A stretch of DNA of 64,000 bases from Streptomyces chartreusis NRRL 3882 (GCF_900236475.1 NZ_LT963352.1:6328001-6392000), one strand, 5' to 3'; counted from the stretch's first letter, positions 25,650 to 35,027 are shown. Notes: generated from the sequence alone by a model not told the origin. Numbers and translations: made by a program.

Positions 25650-26414
25650 TCAGGGGGCCGGGGGCGCGGCCGGGGCGGTCAGATCGATCAGGCGGCACAC
25701 CGTCTCGATGTCGATCTTGACCTGGGCGATGGAGGCGCGGCCCGACAGCCAGGTGATGAGGGCCGAGTGCCAGGTGTGCTCGATGACCCGGACCGCCGAC
25801 AGCTGCTCCGGAGTGGGGTGCTCCAGCCCCATCGCGTCCAGAATGATCGCCGTCGTCTGGCGCGAGACCTGATCGACCTCCGGGCTCACGCTGCGGTCGG
25901 CGAAGGTGAGGGCGCGGACCATCGCGTCGGCCAGATGCGGTTCGCGCTGGAGGGCGCGGAAGGCCCGCATCAGCGTCTCCGCGACCCGCTCGGCGGCCGT
26001 CTCGCCCTGCGGAGGCTTCTTGCGCAGCGTGCCGTGCATGTGCTCCAGCTGGTCCTGCATGGTCGCGACCAGCAGGTGGATCTTGGAGGGGAAGTAGCGG
26101 TACAGCGTGCCCAGCGCCACCTGCGAGGACTCCGCGACCTCGCGCATCTGCACGGCGTCGAAGCCGCCCCGGCTGGCCAGTTGCGCGCTCGCGTGCAGGA
26201 TGCGGCGGCGGCGGGCCTCCTGCCGCTCCGTCAGGGGCGGGGAGCCGGGGGCTGTGGCTCTGGCATCCACCTTGGCCACCTTGTTCACCTTGGCGCTCAC
26301 CTTGGCTTCCGCGGGCATGGGTCGGGCCCGTTCCGTGACCGTCCGTGAGGACGAGTGATCAGACAGCATGGCACGGCGCCGGCCGTGGCGTGAATCACCT
26401 GATCCACTGCTCAC
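25650..26414 (-). CDS. kstR: KstR-like TetR repressor of sterol catabolism
   Basis: 254 residues from the GTG at 26414, preceded by TAAGGG; in-frame ATGs at 26369 and 26318 are alternatives, as the first ~60 residues are low complexity. The HTH region FDAVQMREVAESSQVALGTL, then YRYFPSKIHLLVA, and the segment MVRALTFADRSVSPEVDQV closely follow mycobacterial KstR, the repressor of cholesterol degradation genes. A perfect TnnAACnnGTTnnA site lies 46 bp upstream, consistent with autorepression. Ligands of KstR proteins are steroid-acyl-CoA intermediates by family knowledge. Confidence 0.83.
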   Translation of the reverse strand: MSSGSGDSRHGRRRAMLSDHSSSRTVTERARPMPAEAKVSAKVNKVAKVDARATAPGSPPLTERQEARRRRILHASAQLASRGGFDAVQMREVAESSQVALGTLYRYFPSKIHLLVATMQDQLEHMHGTLRKKPPQGETAAERVAETLMRAFRALQREPHLADAMVRALTFADRSVSPEVDQVSRQTTAIILDAMGLEHPTPEQLSAVRVIEHTWHSALITWLSGRASIAQVKIDIETVCRLIDLTAPAAPPAP

Positions 26415-26459
26415 AGCACCCTTACCTGCCGGTAGATTCAGAGCCTCCGAACGATCAAG

Positions 26460-26477
26460 TCTGGAACTTGTTCTAGA
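26460..26477. promoter_or_regulatory. KstR operator between kstR-like gene and glycosyltransferase
   Basis: TCTGGAACTTGTTCTAGA: the core TGGAACTTGTTCTA (26462-26475) matches TnnAACnnGTTnnA at all fixed positions. It is 46 bp before the KstR-like start and 53 bp before the divergent glycosyltransferase start, so either or both may be regulated. Confidence 0.8.
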
Positions 26478-26529
26478 TTAGCGTCCCGGCGTAATCTCGC
26501 GGGACAGAGCAGGGAGAAGGGGGCCCAGA

Positions 26530-28056
26530 GTGACCGCTGAGGCCAGGGAGGCCGGGGCCCCGGAGGACCCCGCCGCCGACGGCTTGCGACCGCTCCACAT
26601 CGCGCTCCTCACCTATAAAGGGAACCCGTTCTGCGGCGGCCAGGGCGTCTACGTCCGGCACCTCTCGCGCGAACTGGCCCGCCTCGGCCACCGGGTCGAG
26701 GTCATCGGCGCACAGCCGTATCCCGTGCTCGACGAGGGCTACGACGGGCTGAGCCTGACCGAGCTGCCCAGCCTCGACCTCTACCGCCAGCCGGATCCTT
26801 TCCGCACGCCGAAGCGCGACGAGTACCGGGACTGGATCGACGCGCTCGAAGTCGCGACCATGTGGACCGGCGGCTTCCCCGAACCACTGACGTTCTCGCT
26901 GCGCGCCCGCCGCCACCTGCGCGCCCGCCGGGGCGAGTTCGACGTCGTCCACGACAACCAGACCCTCGGGTACGGGCTGCTGGGCGACGTGGGCGCGCCC
27001 CTGGTGACCACGATCCACCACCCCATCACCGTGGACCGGCAGTTGGAGCTGGACGCGGCGGAGGGCTGGAAGCGGCGCCTCTCGGTGCGCCGCTGGTACG
27101 GCTTCACGCGCATGCAGAAGCGCGTCGCACGGCGGCTGCCGTCCGTCCTCACCGTCTCCGGCACGTCCCAGCAGGAGATCGTCGACCACCTCGGCGTCCG
27201 CCAGGACCGCATCCACGTCGTCCACATCGGCGCCGACACCGACCTGTTCTCCCCGGACCCCTCGGTGCCGGTCGTGCCGGGCCGGATCGTGACGACGTCC
27301 AGCGCCGACGTGCCGCTGAAGGGCCTGGTCCACCTCGTCGAGGCACTCGCCAAGGTGCGCACCGAGCACCCCGGCGCCCACCTCGTCGTCGTCGGCAAGC
27401 GCCCGGCCGAGGGGCCCGTCGCCCAGGCGATGGAACGCTACGGCCTCGACGGCGCCGTCGAGTTCGTCAAGGGCATCTCCGACGCGGAACTCGTCGACCT
27501 GGTGCGCTCGGCGCAGATCGCCTGTGTGCCGTCGCTCTACGAGGGCTTCTCGCTGCCGGCCGCCGAGGCCATGGCGACGGGGACGCCCCTGCTCGCCACG
27601 ACCGGCGGGGCGATCCCCGAGGTCGCCGGCCGGGACGGGGAGACCTGCCTTGCGGTGCCGCCGGGCGACTCGGAGGCGCTGGCGGCGGGGCTGGTCCGGC
27701 TGCTGGGCGACGCGGAGTTGCGCGCACGGCTCGGTGCGGCCGGGCGGGAGCGGGTGCTGCGGCACTTCACCTGGGCCAGGGCGGCGCAGGGCACGGTGGC
27801 GCGGTACCGCGAGGCGATCGCCCGCGCCGGGGGTGACGCCGAGGGCCGCTCGGCAGCGGCCGGCGGCGGCCCTGCGCGCCGGGCATCCGGCGGTTCCGCG
27901 GTGGGCGGTGACCGCTCGGCGTCCCCGGCTTCAGCAGAGGCCGTGTCTCCGGCTGCCGGTGGCTCCGCGGCGGGCGTCGACGACTCCGCGCCCCTGGTCT
28001 CCGCGGCCACCACAGATGTAGAAGGCGTCAACTCCGAAAGCAGGGCCACGTGCTGA
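26530..28056 (+). CDS. GT4-family glycosyltransferase
   Basis: 508 residues from a GTG preceded by AGGGAGAAGG. GT-B fold with the N-terminal NPFCGGQGVYVRHLSRELARLGH and the C-terminal nucleotide-sugar site PSLYEGFSLPAAEAMATGTPL (E-x7-E type). The last ~75 residues are Ala/Ser/Gly-rich and look disordered. It is the first gene of a three-gene unit with a methyltransferase and a barrel protein, each overlapping the next. The divergent KstR-like site raises the possibility of sterol-linked control. Acceptor and sugar are unknown. Confidence 0.88.
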   Translation: MTAEAREAGAPEDPAADGLRPLHIALLTYKGNPFCGGQGVYVRHLSRELARLGHRVEVIGAQPYPVLDEGYDGLSLTELPSLDLYRQPDPFRTPKRDEYRDWIDALEVATMWTGGFPEPLTFSLRARRHLRARRGEFDVVHDNQTLGYGLLGDVGAPLVTTIHHPITVDRQLELDAAEGWKRRLSVRRWYGFTRMQKRVARRLPSVLTVSGTSQQEIVDHLGVRQDRIHVVHIGADTDLFSPDPSVPVVPGRIVTTSSADVPLKGLVHLVEALAKVRTEHPGAHLVVVGKRPAEGPVAQAMERYGLDGAVEFVKGISDAELVDLVRSAQIACVPSLYEGFSLPAAEAMATGTPLLATTGGAIPEVAGRDGETCLAVPPGDSEALAAGLVRLLGDAELRARLGAAGRERVLRHFTWARAAQGTVARYREAIARAGGDAEGRSAAAGGGPARRASGGSAVGGDRSASPASAEAVSPAAGGSAAGVDDSAPLVSAATTDVEGVNSESRATC

Positions 28057-28799
28057 CCGTCGACTTCTCCCGGTTCCCGCTCGCCCCGGGCGACCGTGTC
28101 CTGGATCTCGGCTGCGGTGCCGGCCGGCACGCGTTCGAGTGCTACCGGCGCGGCGCACAGGTCGTCGCGCTGGACCAGAACGCCGAGGAGATCCGCGAGG
28201 TCGCGAAGTGGTTCGCGGCGATGAAGGAAGCCGGAGAGGCCCCCGAGGGCGCCACCGCCACGGCCATGGAGGGCGACGCCCTCGCCCTGCCCTTCCCCGA
28301 CGAGTCCTTCGACGTCGTGATCATCTCCGAGGTGATGGAGCACATCCCGGACGACAAGGGCGTCCTCGCCGAGATGGTGCGCGTGCTGAAGCCCGGCGGG
28401 CGCATCGCCGTCACCGTCCCGCGCTACGGCCCCGAAAAGGTCTGCTGGACCCTGTCCGACGCCTACCACGAGGTCGAGGGCGGCCACATCCGCATCTACA
28501 AGGCGGACGAACTGCTCGAGAAGATCCGCGAGGCCGGTCTGGAGCCGTACGGCACCCACCACGCCCACGCCCTGCACTCCCCGTACTGGTGGCTGAAGTG
28601 CGCGTTCGGCGTCGACAACGACAAGGCGCTGCCGGTGCGGGCGTACCACAAGCTGCTGGTCTGGGACATCATGAAGAAACCGCTGGCCACCCGTGCCGCG
28701 GAGCAGGCGCTGAACCCACTGATCGGCAAGAGTTTCGTGGCGTACGCGACCAAGCCGCACCTGCCGCGTCTTTCCGGCACCGGGGCGGACGCCCAGTGA
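28050..28799 (+). CDS. class I SAM-dependent methyltransferase
   Basis: 249 residues. SAM motif I is VLDLGCGAGRHAFECYRRGA, the acidic loop VVALDQNAEE, and FDVVIISEVMEHIPDD with VLKPGGRIAVTVP completes the fold. It starts on a GTG inside the glycosyltransferase end (7-base overlap) and ends in a GTGA overlap with the next gene. The three-gene unit suggests a methylated glycoside or polysaccharide intermediate; the target is unknown. Confidence 0.88.
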   Translation: MLTVDFSRFPLAPGDRVLDLGCGAGRHAFECYRRGAQVVALDQNAEEIREVAKWFAAMKEAGEAPEGATATAMEGDALALPFPDESFDVVIISEVMEHIPDDKGVLAEMVRVLKPGGRIAVTVPRYGPEKVCWTLSDAYHEVEGGHIRIYKADELLEKIREAGLEPYGTHHAHALHSPYWWLKCAFGVDNDKALPVRAYHKLLVWDIMKKPLATRAAEQALNPLIGKSFVAYATKPHLPRLSGTGADAQ

Positions 28800-29866
28800 C
28801 GACTCCCCGGACGGAACACCTGGTCCTGCCCGGGGTCCTCACCGCCGGGCAGGCCGCCGCGACCGTCGCTGGCCTCCTCGCCGTGCAGCGCGAGGACGGC
28901 GCGATCCCCTGGTTCCGGGGACACCACCTCGACCCGTGGGACCACGTCGAGGCCGCGATGGCACTCGACGCGGCCGGTGAACACGAGGCCGCCGAACGGG
29001 CCTACCTGTGGCTGGCCCGGCACCAGAACGAGGACGGCTCCTGGTACGCGGCGTACGCGGACGGGGACTTCGCCGACGTCACCGACCGGGGACGCGAGAC
29101 CAACTTCGTCGCCTACGCAGCCGTGGGCGTCTGGCACCACTACCTCTCCACCGGCGACGACACGTTCCTGGAGCGGATGTGGCCGACGGTGTACGCGGCG
29201 GTGGAGTTCGTGCTGCGCCTGCAGCAGCCGGGCGGGCAGATCGGCTGGCGGCGCGACGACGACGGCACGGACACGGCGGACGCCCTGCTGACGGGCAGCT
29301 CCTCCGTCCACCACGCGCTGCGGTGCGCGCTGGCGATCGCCGAGCAGCGGGAAGAGGCGCAGCCGGACTGGGAGTTGGCGGCGGGTGCGCTGCGGCACGC
29401 GATACGCCGGCATCCGGAGCGGTTCCTCGACAAGAACCGGTACTCGATGGACTGGTACTACCCCGTGCTCGGCGGCGCCCTGACCGGTGCGGAGGCCAAG
29501 GCCCGCATCGAGGAGGACTGGGACCGGTTCGTCGTCCCGGGGCTGGGGGTGCGGTGCGTGGTTCCCAACCCGTGGGTGACGGGGGGTGAGTCGGCCGAAC
29601 TCGCGCTCGCCCTCTGGGCGATGGGGGAGTCGGACCGTGCGCTGGAGATCCTGCAGTCGATCCAGCACCTGCGCGATCCGGAAAGCGGCCTGTACTGGAC
29701 GGGGTACGTCTTCGAGGACGACGCGATCTGGCCGCGGGAGCTGACCACGTGGACTGCGGGGTCGGTGTTGCTGGCCGTCGCCGCGCTGGGGGGACATGAG
29801 GCCACGTGCCGGGTCTTCGGCGGCGAGGACCTGCCACTGGGGCTGGAGTCGGAGTGCTGCGCCTGA
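28796..29866 (+). CDS. alpha/alpha-barrel protein annotated as prenyltransferase-like
   Basis: 356 residues from the GTG at 28796 (GTGA overlap). Repeated helical units include LLAVQREDGAIPWF, WLARHQNEDGSWY and RLQQPGGQIGWR, as in squalene-cyclase/prenyltransferase and six-hairpin glycosidase folds. No DxDD or prenyl-diphosphate motif is seen, so glycan processing or binding is as likely as prenyl chemistry. Unlike the B12-operon barrel protein it has no signal peptide. Last gene of the glycosyltransferase unit. Confidence 0.72.
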   Translation: MTTPRTEHLVLPGVLTAGQAAATVAGLLAVQREDGAIPWFRGHHLDPWDHVEAAMALDAAGEHEAAERAYLWLARHQNEDGSWYAAYADGDFADVTDRGRETNFVAYAAVGVWHHYLSTGDDTFLERMWPTVYAAVEFVLRLQQPGGQIGWRRDDDGTDTADALLTGSSSVHHALRCALAIAEQREEAQPDWELAAGALRHAIRRHPERFLDKNRYSMDWYYPVLGGALTGAEAKARIEEDWDRFVVPGLGVRCVVPNPWVTGGESAELALALWAMGESDRALEILQSIQHLRDPESGLYWTGYVFEDDAIWPRELTTWTAGSVLLAVAALGGHEATCRVFGGEDLPLGLESECCA

Positions 29867-29890
29867 GAGCTCGGGGGTTTGTCGCCTGAC

Positions 29891-29946
29891 TGCGGGCGCG
29901 GGTTGTGCGTGGTTTCTCGCGCCGTTCCCCGCGCCCCTGAGGGACG
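29891..29946. repeat. dispersed GTTCCCCGCGCCCCT repeat, copy B (intergenic)
   Basis: Second copy of the 56-base element also present at 13995-14050 (about 46 of 56 positions equal). It lies in the ~100-bp gap between the convergent barrel-protein and membrane-protein genes, its usual setting. Confidence 0.65.
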
Positions 29947-29964
29947 AGCCCCTTACGGCGTCTT

Positions 29965-30258
29965 TCAGTGCCGGTGTACGCGATTGGCGATCGCGTGGCC
30001 CACGAACAGGTAGACCACCGCTGCCAGGCCGTAGCCGGCGACCACTCGGGCCCAGGCCTCGTCGAACGTGAAGAGGTCGTGGGACCAGCCCGCGAGCCAG
30101 CGGGCCGCGTCGTGGATGAACTGTACGAAGTCGTTGGCGCGGTTGGCGTCCAGCAGGTACATCAGAATCCACAGGCCCAGGATGAGAGCCATGATGTCGG
30201 CGACGACGGCGATGACCGTGCCGGCCTGATTCGCACCATTGCGATATCGAGGGGACAT
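29965..30258 (-). CDS. small two-helix membrane protein
   Basis: 97 residues from the ATG at 30258 (MSPRYRNGANQAG); an ATG at 30285 would add nine residues and has no better ribosome-binding site. Two hydrophobic helices (VIAVVADIMALILGLWILMYLL and VVAGYGLAAVVYLFVGHAIA) flank an amphipathic segment, DFVQFIHDAARWLAGWSHDLF. Conserved in streptomycetes as a hypothetical protein. Function unknown. Confidence 0.72.
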   Translation of the reverse strand: MSPRYRNGANQAGTVIAVVADIMALILGLWILMYLLDANRANDFVQFIHDAARWLAGWSHDLFTFDEAWARVVAGYGLAAVVYLFVGHAIANRVHRH

Positions 30259-30417
30259 GCCTATCGGGTAGCCCCTGCCGCCCATGTGAAACCCGGTTGC
30301 TCCTCACTGCGTTCAACCGACGTTCCCGGAAGGGGCGTTCGGGGTACACCGGCATCACCGACAATCCTGGCCCGGCCACACGGGGGAGGACACAGGTGTC
30401 ACGGGGGGAGAACGCAG

Positions 30418-31659
30418 GTGCCCGAGCACAGACCCGCCAGCGAGGAACCGCGGTTAACCGTCACCAGACCCCCGCGCCGACGCCTGCGCAGAGCACTGGC
30501 GTTGGCGCTGCCCGTCCCGGTCGTCGGGCTGGTCCTGCTCGTGACCTCCGGGAATCTGCTGCTGCCGGTGCGCCAGGTGGTCACCATAGAGGCCAAGATG
30601 GCCTCGAAGAGGGACTTCTTCCAGGACCCCGAGGTCGAGCGGCTGCTCATGAAGCACGGCTTCCGCGTGCGCATCACCAACATGGGCTCGCGTGAGATCG
30701 CCAAGCAGGACTACGAGGGGTACGACGTCGTCTTCCCCTCCGGCCAGCCGGCCGCCGACCTGATCAGCCGGGAGCGCGCCCGGGCGAACCGTCCGGTGCT
30801 GCTGTACCGCCCGTTCGTCAGCCCCATCGTGCTGGCCACCTACCGGGACTACGCCGAGGTGCTCAGGGCCGAAGGCGTCGCGAAGCGCCTGCCGGGCTCG
30901 GGCGGTCGGCCGATGTACTACACCCTCGACATGCGGAAGTTCCTCGATCTGGCCCACGGCAAGAGGAAGGGCGTCCAGCGCGACCCCGAGGACGGCTACC
31001 GCTGGGACGAGATCGACCAGGACGACCGCGTCCGCAACGGCAACAAGATCCTCGCCCAGACCTCGGACATCTGCGAGGCCAACTCCGCCGGCACCTACCT
31101 GGGACTCGTGGCCTTCGTCGAGCACGGGAACGACGCGCCGGACAACGAGGCCGAGGCCGAGCAGCTCGCCCGGAGGATCAAGCCGCTCCTCGTGGAACAG
31201 GGACTGCCGTCCTCCGAACGCGCCGAAACGTATCTGTCCCCCGACGGGCAGAGCATCGCCCCGATCTCGGTGATCTACGAGCACCAGTTCCTCGCCCACC
31301 AGATCGGGCAGGTGGCCGCGAAGGGCGCGACCGACGACGAGCGCGTCCTGCTCTACCCCTCCACCCGCTTCGTCACCGAACCCCAGCTCGTCGCGCTGAC
31401 CGGCGACGGCGCCCGGCTCGGCGAGCTGGTCAGCAAGGACCCCGAACTCCAGCACCGGGCCATGGAGTTGGGCTTCAGGGCCCGCAACGCCGGCAGCGGC
31501 GCGACCGGCGACGAGCTCACCCGGTTCCTCACCGAGCGGCACATCCCGGTGCCCACCACCTCCTCCGACGACACCCGGGCCGTGCTGCCCAGCCTGCCCC
31601 TGCTGGAGAAGATGATCGAGATCGTCGGCGACTGCCCGGACCGGACGGGCAGCCGGTGA
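30418..31659 (+). CDS. membrane-anchored solute-binding-like protein
   Basis: 413 residues from the GTG at 30418, eight bases after GGGGGGAG. A basic N-terminus and one membrane anchor (LALALPVPVVGLVLLVTSGNLLL) precede an extracellular domain with binding-protein features: TIEAKMASKRDFFQDPEVERLLMKHGFRVRI, YDVVFPSGQPA, FLTERHIPVP. Its stop overlaps the next gene as GTGA. The three-gene unit pairs it with a VWA lipoprotein and a membrane protein. Ligand and role are unknown. Confidence 0.7.
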   Translation: MPEHRPASEEPRLTVTRPPRRRLRRALALALPVPVVGLVLLVTSGNLLLPVRQVVTIEAKMASKRDFFQDPEVERLLMKHGFRVRITNMGSREIAKQDYEGYDVVFPSGQPAADLISRERARANRPVLLYRPFVSPIVLATYRDYAEVLRAEGVAKRLPGSGGRPMYYTLDMRKFLDLAHGKRKGVQRDPEDGYRWDEIDQDDRVRNGNKILAQTSDICEANSAGTYLGLVAFVEHGNDAPDNEAEAEQLARRIKPLLVEQGLPSSERAETYLSPDGQSIAPISVIYEHQFLAHQIGQVAAKGATDDERVLLYPSTRFVTEPQLVALTGDGARLGELVSKDPELQHRAMELGFRARNAGSGATGDELTRFLTERHIPVPTTSSDDTRAVLPSLPLLEKMIEIVGDCPDRTGSR

Positions 31660-33218
31660 GGCGCCGCGCGGGCCTGGCGGCCCTCTGCCTCGCGCTCGTG
31701 GCCGCCTTCCTCACCGCCTGCTCGGGCGACGGCGACGACACGGTCCGGTTGCGCGTGCTCGCCAGTCCCGACCTCGCCGTACTGGCGCCGCTGCTCGGCG
31801 AACTGAAGGACGAGACCGGTGTCGACCTGCGCCTGGACCACCGGGCCGACGCCGAGACGAAGACCCCGGACCGCGACCGGTACGACCTCGCGTGGCTGTC
31901 CTCCGACCGCTATCTGCGTCTCACCGACAAGAACGCCACCCGGGGGCTGCAGCGCACAGCCACCATGACGTCACCGGTCGTCATCGGCCTGAAGCCGGAC
32001 GTGGCACGCAAGCTCCGCGCCAAGACCTCAGGCTCCCGGCTCACCTGGGCGGACATCGCCGACGCCGCGGCCGACGGCACCGTCCGCTTCGGCATGGCCG
32101 ACCCCCGGCACGCCGGCAGCGGGCTCGCCGCCCTCGTCGGCGTCGCCACCGCCGCGGCCGGCACCGGAGCCGCGCTGCGCCCCGAGGACGTCTCCTGCGA
32201 CCGGCTGCGCGGCTTCCGCTCCGGCCAGACCCTCACCGCCGACACCGGCCCCGCCCTCGTCGACTCCTACGTCGACCACCAGGACGAGGCCAACGCCCTC
32301 ATCACCTACGAGTCCGATCTGCTCGCCCTCAACGCCACCGGCCGCCTCGACGACCGCCTGGAGGTCATCCGCCCCGAGGACGGCATGGTCCTGGCCGACT
32401 TCCCGCTGCTCCTGCTGAACCCGGCCCACCGGGCCGCGTACGACAAGGTCACGCGGTGGCTGCGGCGCGACCCGGTGCAGCGGGAGATCATGCGGCACAC
32501 GCTGCGCCGCCCCGTGAACACGACGGTCCCCCGGGACGCGCCCCTGCGCGAACCGGTCGGCAACGCCCTCTACTACCCCGACCGAGCCGCCGTCATCACG
32601 ACGCTGCTGGCGGACTACGGGGATCCCGACCGCCGCACCACGAGCCAGGTGGTCTTCCTGCTCGACTTCTCCGGCTCGATGCGCGGCGCCCGGATGGCCG
32701 CCCTGCGTGAGGCCTTCGCCGGACTCAGCGGCGCGGACCCCTCCGCCTCCGGCAAGTTCACCCGCTTCCACCGGGGCGAGCGGCTGACCGTGGTCCGCTT
32801 CGGCGGCCGGGTGCTGGGGGAGAAGACCGTCACCGTCACCGGGCCGAAGGACCTGACGGCCCTCGCCGACACCGTCGCCCGGGGCGGCTACGGCGACGCC
32901 ACCGCCGTGTGGTCCGCCCTCGACCACGGCTACCGCACCGCCGCCCGCGAACTGGCCGCCGACCCCGACCGCTCCGTCTCCCTCGTCCTGATGACGGACG
33001 GCGAGAACAACGCGGGCCTGCCCTACGCGGAATTCGTCCGCCGCCACCAGGCGCTGCCCGCCGCCGTGCGCGCCGCCGTCCCCGCCTACCCCGTCCACTT
33101 CGGCGAGGCCGACGCCGGTGAGCTGCGGCGCGCGGCGGCGAGGACCGGCGGACGGATGGTGGACGCCGCCGGCTCGTCCCTTTCCGAGGCTTTCAAGGAG
33201 ATCCGTGGCTGTCACTGA
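31656..33218 (+). CDS. VWA-domain lipoprotein with solute-binding-like N-terminus
   Basis: 520 residues. A lipoprotein signal ends at LTAC (Cys22). A periplasmic-binding-like domain follows (VRLRVLASPDLAVLAPLL, MADPRHAGSGLAALVG, VLADFPLLLLNPAHRAAYDKV). From about residue 330 a von Willebrand A domain has an intact MIDAS: DFSGSM (Asp337) and MTDGEN. Binding-protein/VWA fusions occur in several bacterial lineages; they probably bind metal-dependent partners at the membrane surface. It overlaps both neighbours, so the three proteins likely form one surface complex. Confidence 0.82.
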   Translation: MRRRAGLAALCLALVAAFLTACSGDGDDTVRLRVLASPDLAVLAPLLGELKDETGVDLRLDHRADAETKTPDRDRYDLAWLSSDRYLRLTDKNATRGLQRTATMTSPVVIGLKPDVARKLRAKTSGSRLTWADIADAAADGTVRFGMADPRHAGSGLAALVGVATAAAGTGAALRPEDVSCDRLRGFRSGQTLTADTGPALVDSYVDHQDEANALITYESDLLALNATGRLDDRLEVIRPEDGMVLADFPLLLLNPAHRAAYDKVTRWLRRDPVQREIMRHTLRRPVNTTVPRDAPLREPVGNALYYPDRAAVITTLLADYGDPDRRTTSQVVFLLDFSGSMRGARMAALREAFAGLSGADPSASGKFTRFHRGERLTVVRFGGRVLGEKTVTVTGPKDLTALADTVARGGYGDATAVWSALDHGYRTAARELAADPDRSVSLVLMTDGENNAGLPYAEFVRRHQALPAAVRAAVPAYPVHFGEADAGELRRAAARTGGRMVDAAGSSLSEAFKEIRGCH

Positions 33219-33954
33219 CGCACTGTGGTGGAGCCTTTGGTGGCCGTGGATGACGGTCTGGCTGGTGACGGCCGCCGGCGCGGTGGTGCTCGCGGTGGTC
33301 CTGGTGCGCCATGCCCGGGAGCGGCGCAGGCACCTGCGGCGCTGGCAGTCGGCGTACAGCATCTGCCTGTACCTGGACGAGCAGGCGGTCATGGACCTGT
33401 ACGAGCTCGGCAACTACCGGTCCGCGCTGGAGGAGGCCGTCGAGCTGCGGACGAAGGTCGACACGAGTGTCGGCTTCTGGAGCCGGGTGCTGACGTGGCT
33501 GTTCCGGTTCCGGCTGAAGCGGGACGTCAGCCAGGAGACGTTCCGCAAGTTCGTGCGCAAGGACAAGCCGATCAACGTGATCGGCGTGGTCATGGAGGCC
33601 TTCGACCGGGCCGACGCCATCGTCCACGCCGACCTGACCGCCCTGACCGTCGTCCCGAACCGGAACCTCGCCGACAACCTGGCCGACGGCCGTGCGGTGA
33701 CCCTGAGCCGCATCGGCGAATTCGTCTCCGTCAAAGGGGTGTTCACCCGCGTGCCCGACGTGACGGAGGGGTTCGTCCTGCGGGCCGAGTACGGCGACGA
33801 GCAGCCCCCGGTGTACATGCGCGTCGTGGCCCCCGGGAACGCGCGCCGCTCGATCCCGGCCGGCACCTTCACGGCCCGCTGCCTGGGCAAGATGACCGGC
33901 TGGCGCGAGGACACCCGCGAGGTGACCCTGGAGGCGATCGCGATCTTCTGGTGA
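33205..33954 (+). CDS. membrane-anchored cytoplasmic protein of the VWA operon
   Basis: 249 residues from the GTG at 33205, five bases after AAGGAG and 14 bases inside the VWA gene. One N-terminal membrane helix (WMTVWLVTAAGAVVLAVVLV) is followed by a basic stretch (RHARERRRHLRRW). The soluble domain includes YSICLYLDEQAVMDLYELGNY, INVIGVVMEAFDRADAIVHADL and a C-terminal beta-rich part. I recognise no catalytic motif. Coupling suggests it works with the VWA lipoprotein from the inner face. Confidence 0.7.
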   Translation: MAVTDALWWSLWWPWMTVWLVTAAGAVVLAVVLVRHARERRRHLRRWQSAYSICLYLDEQAVMDLYELGNYRSALEEAVELRTKVDTSVGFWSRVLTWLFRFRLKRDVSQETFRKFVRKDKPINVIGVVMEAFDRADAIVHADLTALTVVPNRNLADNLADGRAVTLSRIGEFVSVKGVFTRVPDVTEGFVLRAEYGDEQPPVYMRVVAPGNARRSIPAGTFTARCLGKMTGWREDTREVTLEAIAIFW

Positions 33955-33964
33955 CCGCCGCCGC

Positions 33965-34978
33965 TCACCGGGAGCTGAGCTCCGCGAGCACGCGCAGGGT
34001 GTGCGGGTCGGGCGCCAGCGCCAGCAGGTCCGTCACCGGGCCCTTGCGCCACAACTCCAGCCGCTCGGCGATCCGTTCGCGCGGACCGACCAGGGAGATC
34101 TCGTCGGCGAAGGCGTCCGGCACGGCGCGGACGGCCTCCTCCCGGCGGCCGGACAGGAACAACTCCTGGATGCGGCGGGCCTCCTCCTCGTACCCCATGC
34201 GGGCCATGAGGTCGGCGTGGAAGTTGCGGGCCGCGTGTCCCATGCCGCCGATGTAGAAGCCGAGCATGGCCTTGACGGGCAACAGGCCCTCGGCGACGTC
34301 GTCGCAGACCCGGACCTGGGCCAGGGGCGCGACGAGGAAGCCCTCGGGGAGTTCGCGCACGGCCGGGCCGTAGACCTCCGGCCGGGTCGGTGACCAGTAC
34401 AGCGGCAGCCAGCCGTCGGCGATGCGGATCGTCTGGGCGACGTTCTTCGGCCCCTCCGCGCCGAGCAGGACCGGCAGGTCCGGGCGCAGGGGATGGGTGA
34501 TCGGCTTGAGGGGCTTGCCGAGGCCGGTGGCGTCCGGTCCCCGGTAGGGGTGGGCGTGGAACCGCCCGGCCAGCTCGACCGGCGCCTCCCGCCGCAACAC
34601 CTGCCGTACGACGTCGACGTACTCGCGGGTGGCGGTGAGCGGCGAGGAGGGGAACGGGCGGCCGTACCAGCCCTCGACGACCTGCGGGCCGGACAGGCCC
34701 AGGCCGAGCATCATGCGCCCGCCGGAGAGGTGGTCGAGGGTGAGCGCCTGCATGGCGGTCGTGGTGGGCGGGCGGGCCGCCATCTGCGCGACCGCCGTGC
34801 CCAGCTTGATGGTGGAGGTGTGGGCGGCGATCCAGGCGAGCGGCGTGAACGCGTCCGAGCCCCACGACTCGGCCGTCCACACGGAGTCGTAGCCCAGCCG
34901 TTCCGCCTCCCGCGCCAGCGGCACGTGGTCGGGGGAGGGGCCGCGGCCCCAGTAGCCGAGGGCGAGACCGAGCCGCAC
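33965..34978 (-). CDS. LLM-class F420-dependent oxidoreductase
   Basis: 337 residues of the luciferase-like TIM barrel: MRLGLALGYWG, REAERLGYDSVWTAESWGSD, and RMMLGLGLSGPQVVEGWYG. These signatures are those of actinobacterial F420-dependent LLM enzymes. It probably reduces or oxidises a small organic substrate using F420; the substrate is unknown. Convergent with the VWA operon, with ten bases between stops. Confidence 0.87.
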   Translation of the reverse strand: MRLGLALGYWGRGPSPDHVPLAREAERLGYDSVWTAESWGSDAFTPLAWIAAHTSTIKLGTAVAQMAARPPTTTAMQALTLDHLSGGRMMLGLGLSGPQVVEGWYGRPFPSSPLTATREYVDVVRQVLRREAPVELAGRFHAHPYRGPDATGLGKPLKPITHPLRPDLPVLLGAEGPKNVAQTIRIADGWLPLYWSPTRPEVYGPAVRELPEGFLVAPLAQVRVCDDVAEGLLPVKAMLGFYIGGMGHAARNFHADLMARMGYEEEARRIQELFLSGRREEAVRAVPDAFADEISLVGPRERIAERLELWRKGPVTDLLALAPDPHTLRVLAELSSR

Positions 34979-35027
34979 GCCTGCCTCCTGACGGTTCGTC
35001 AGCCGGTGGGGCGACGACTGTACGGCA

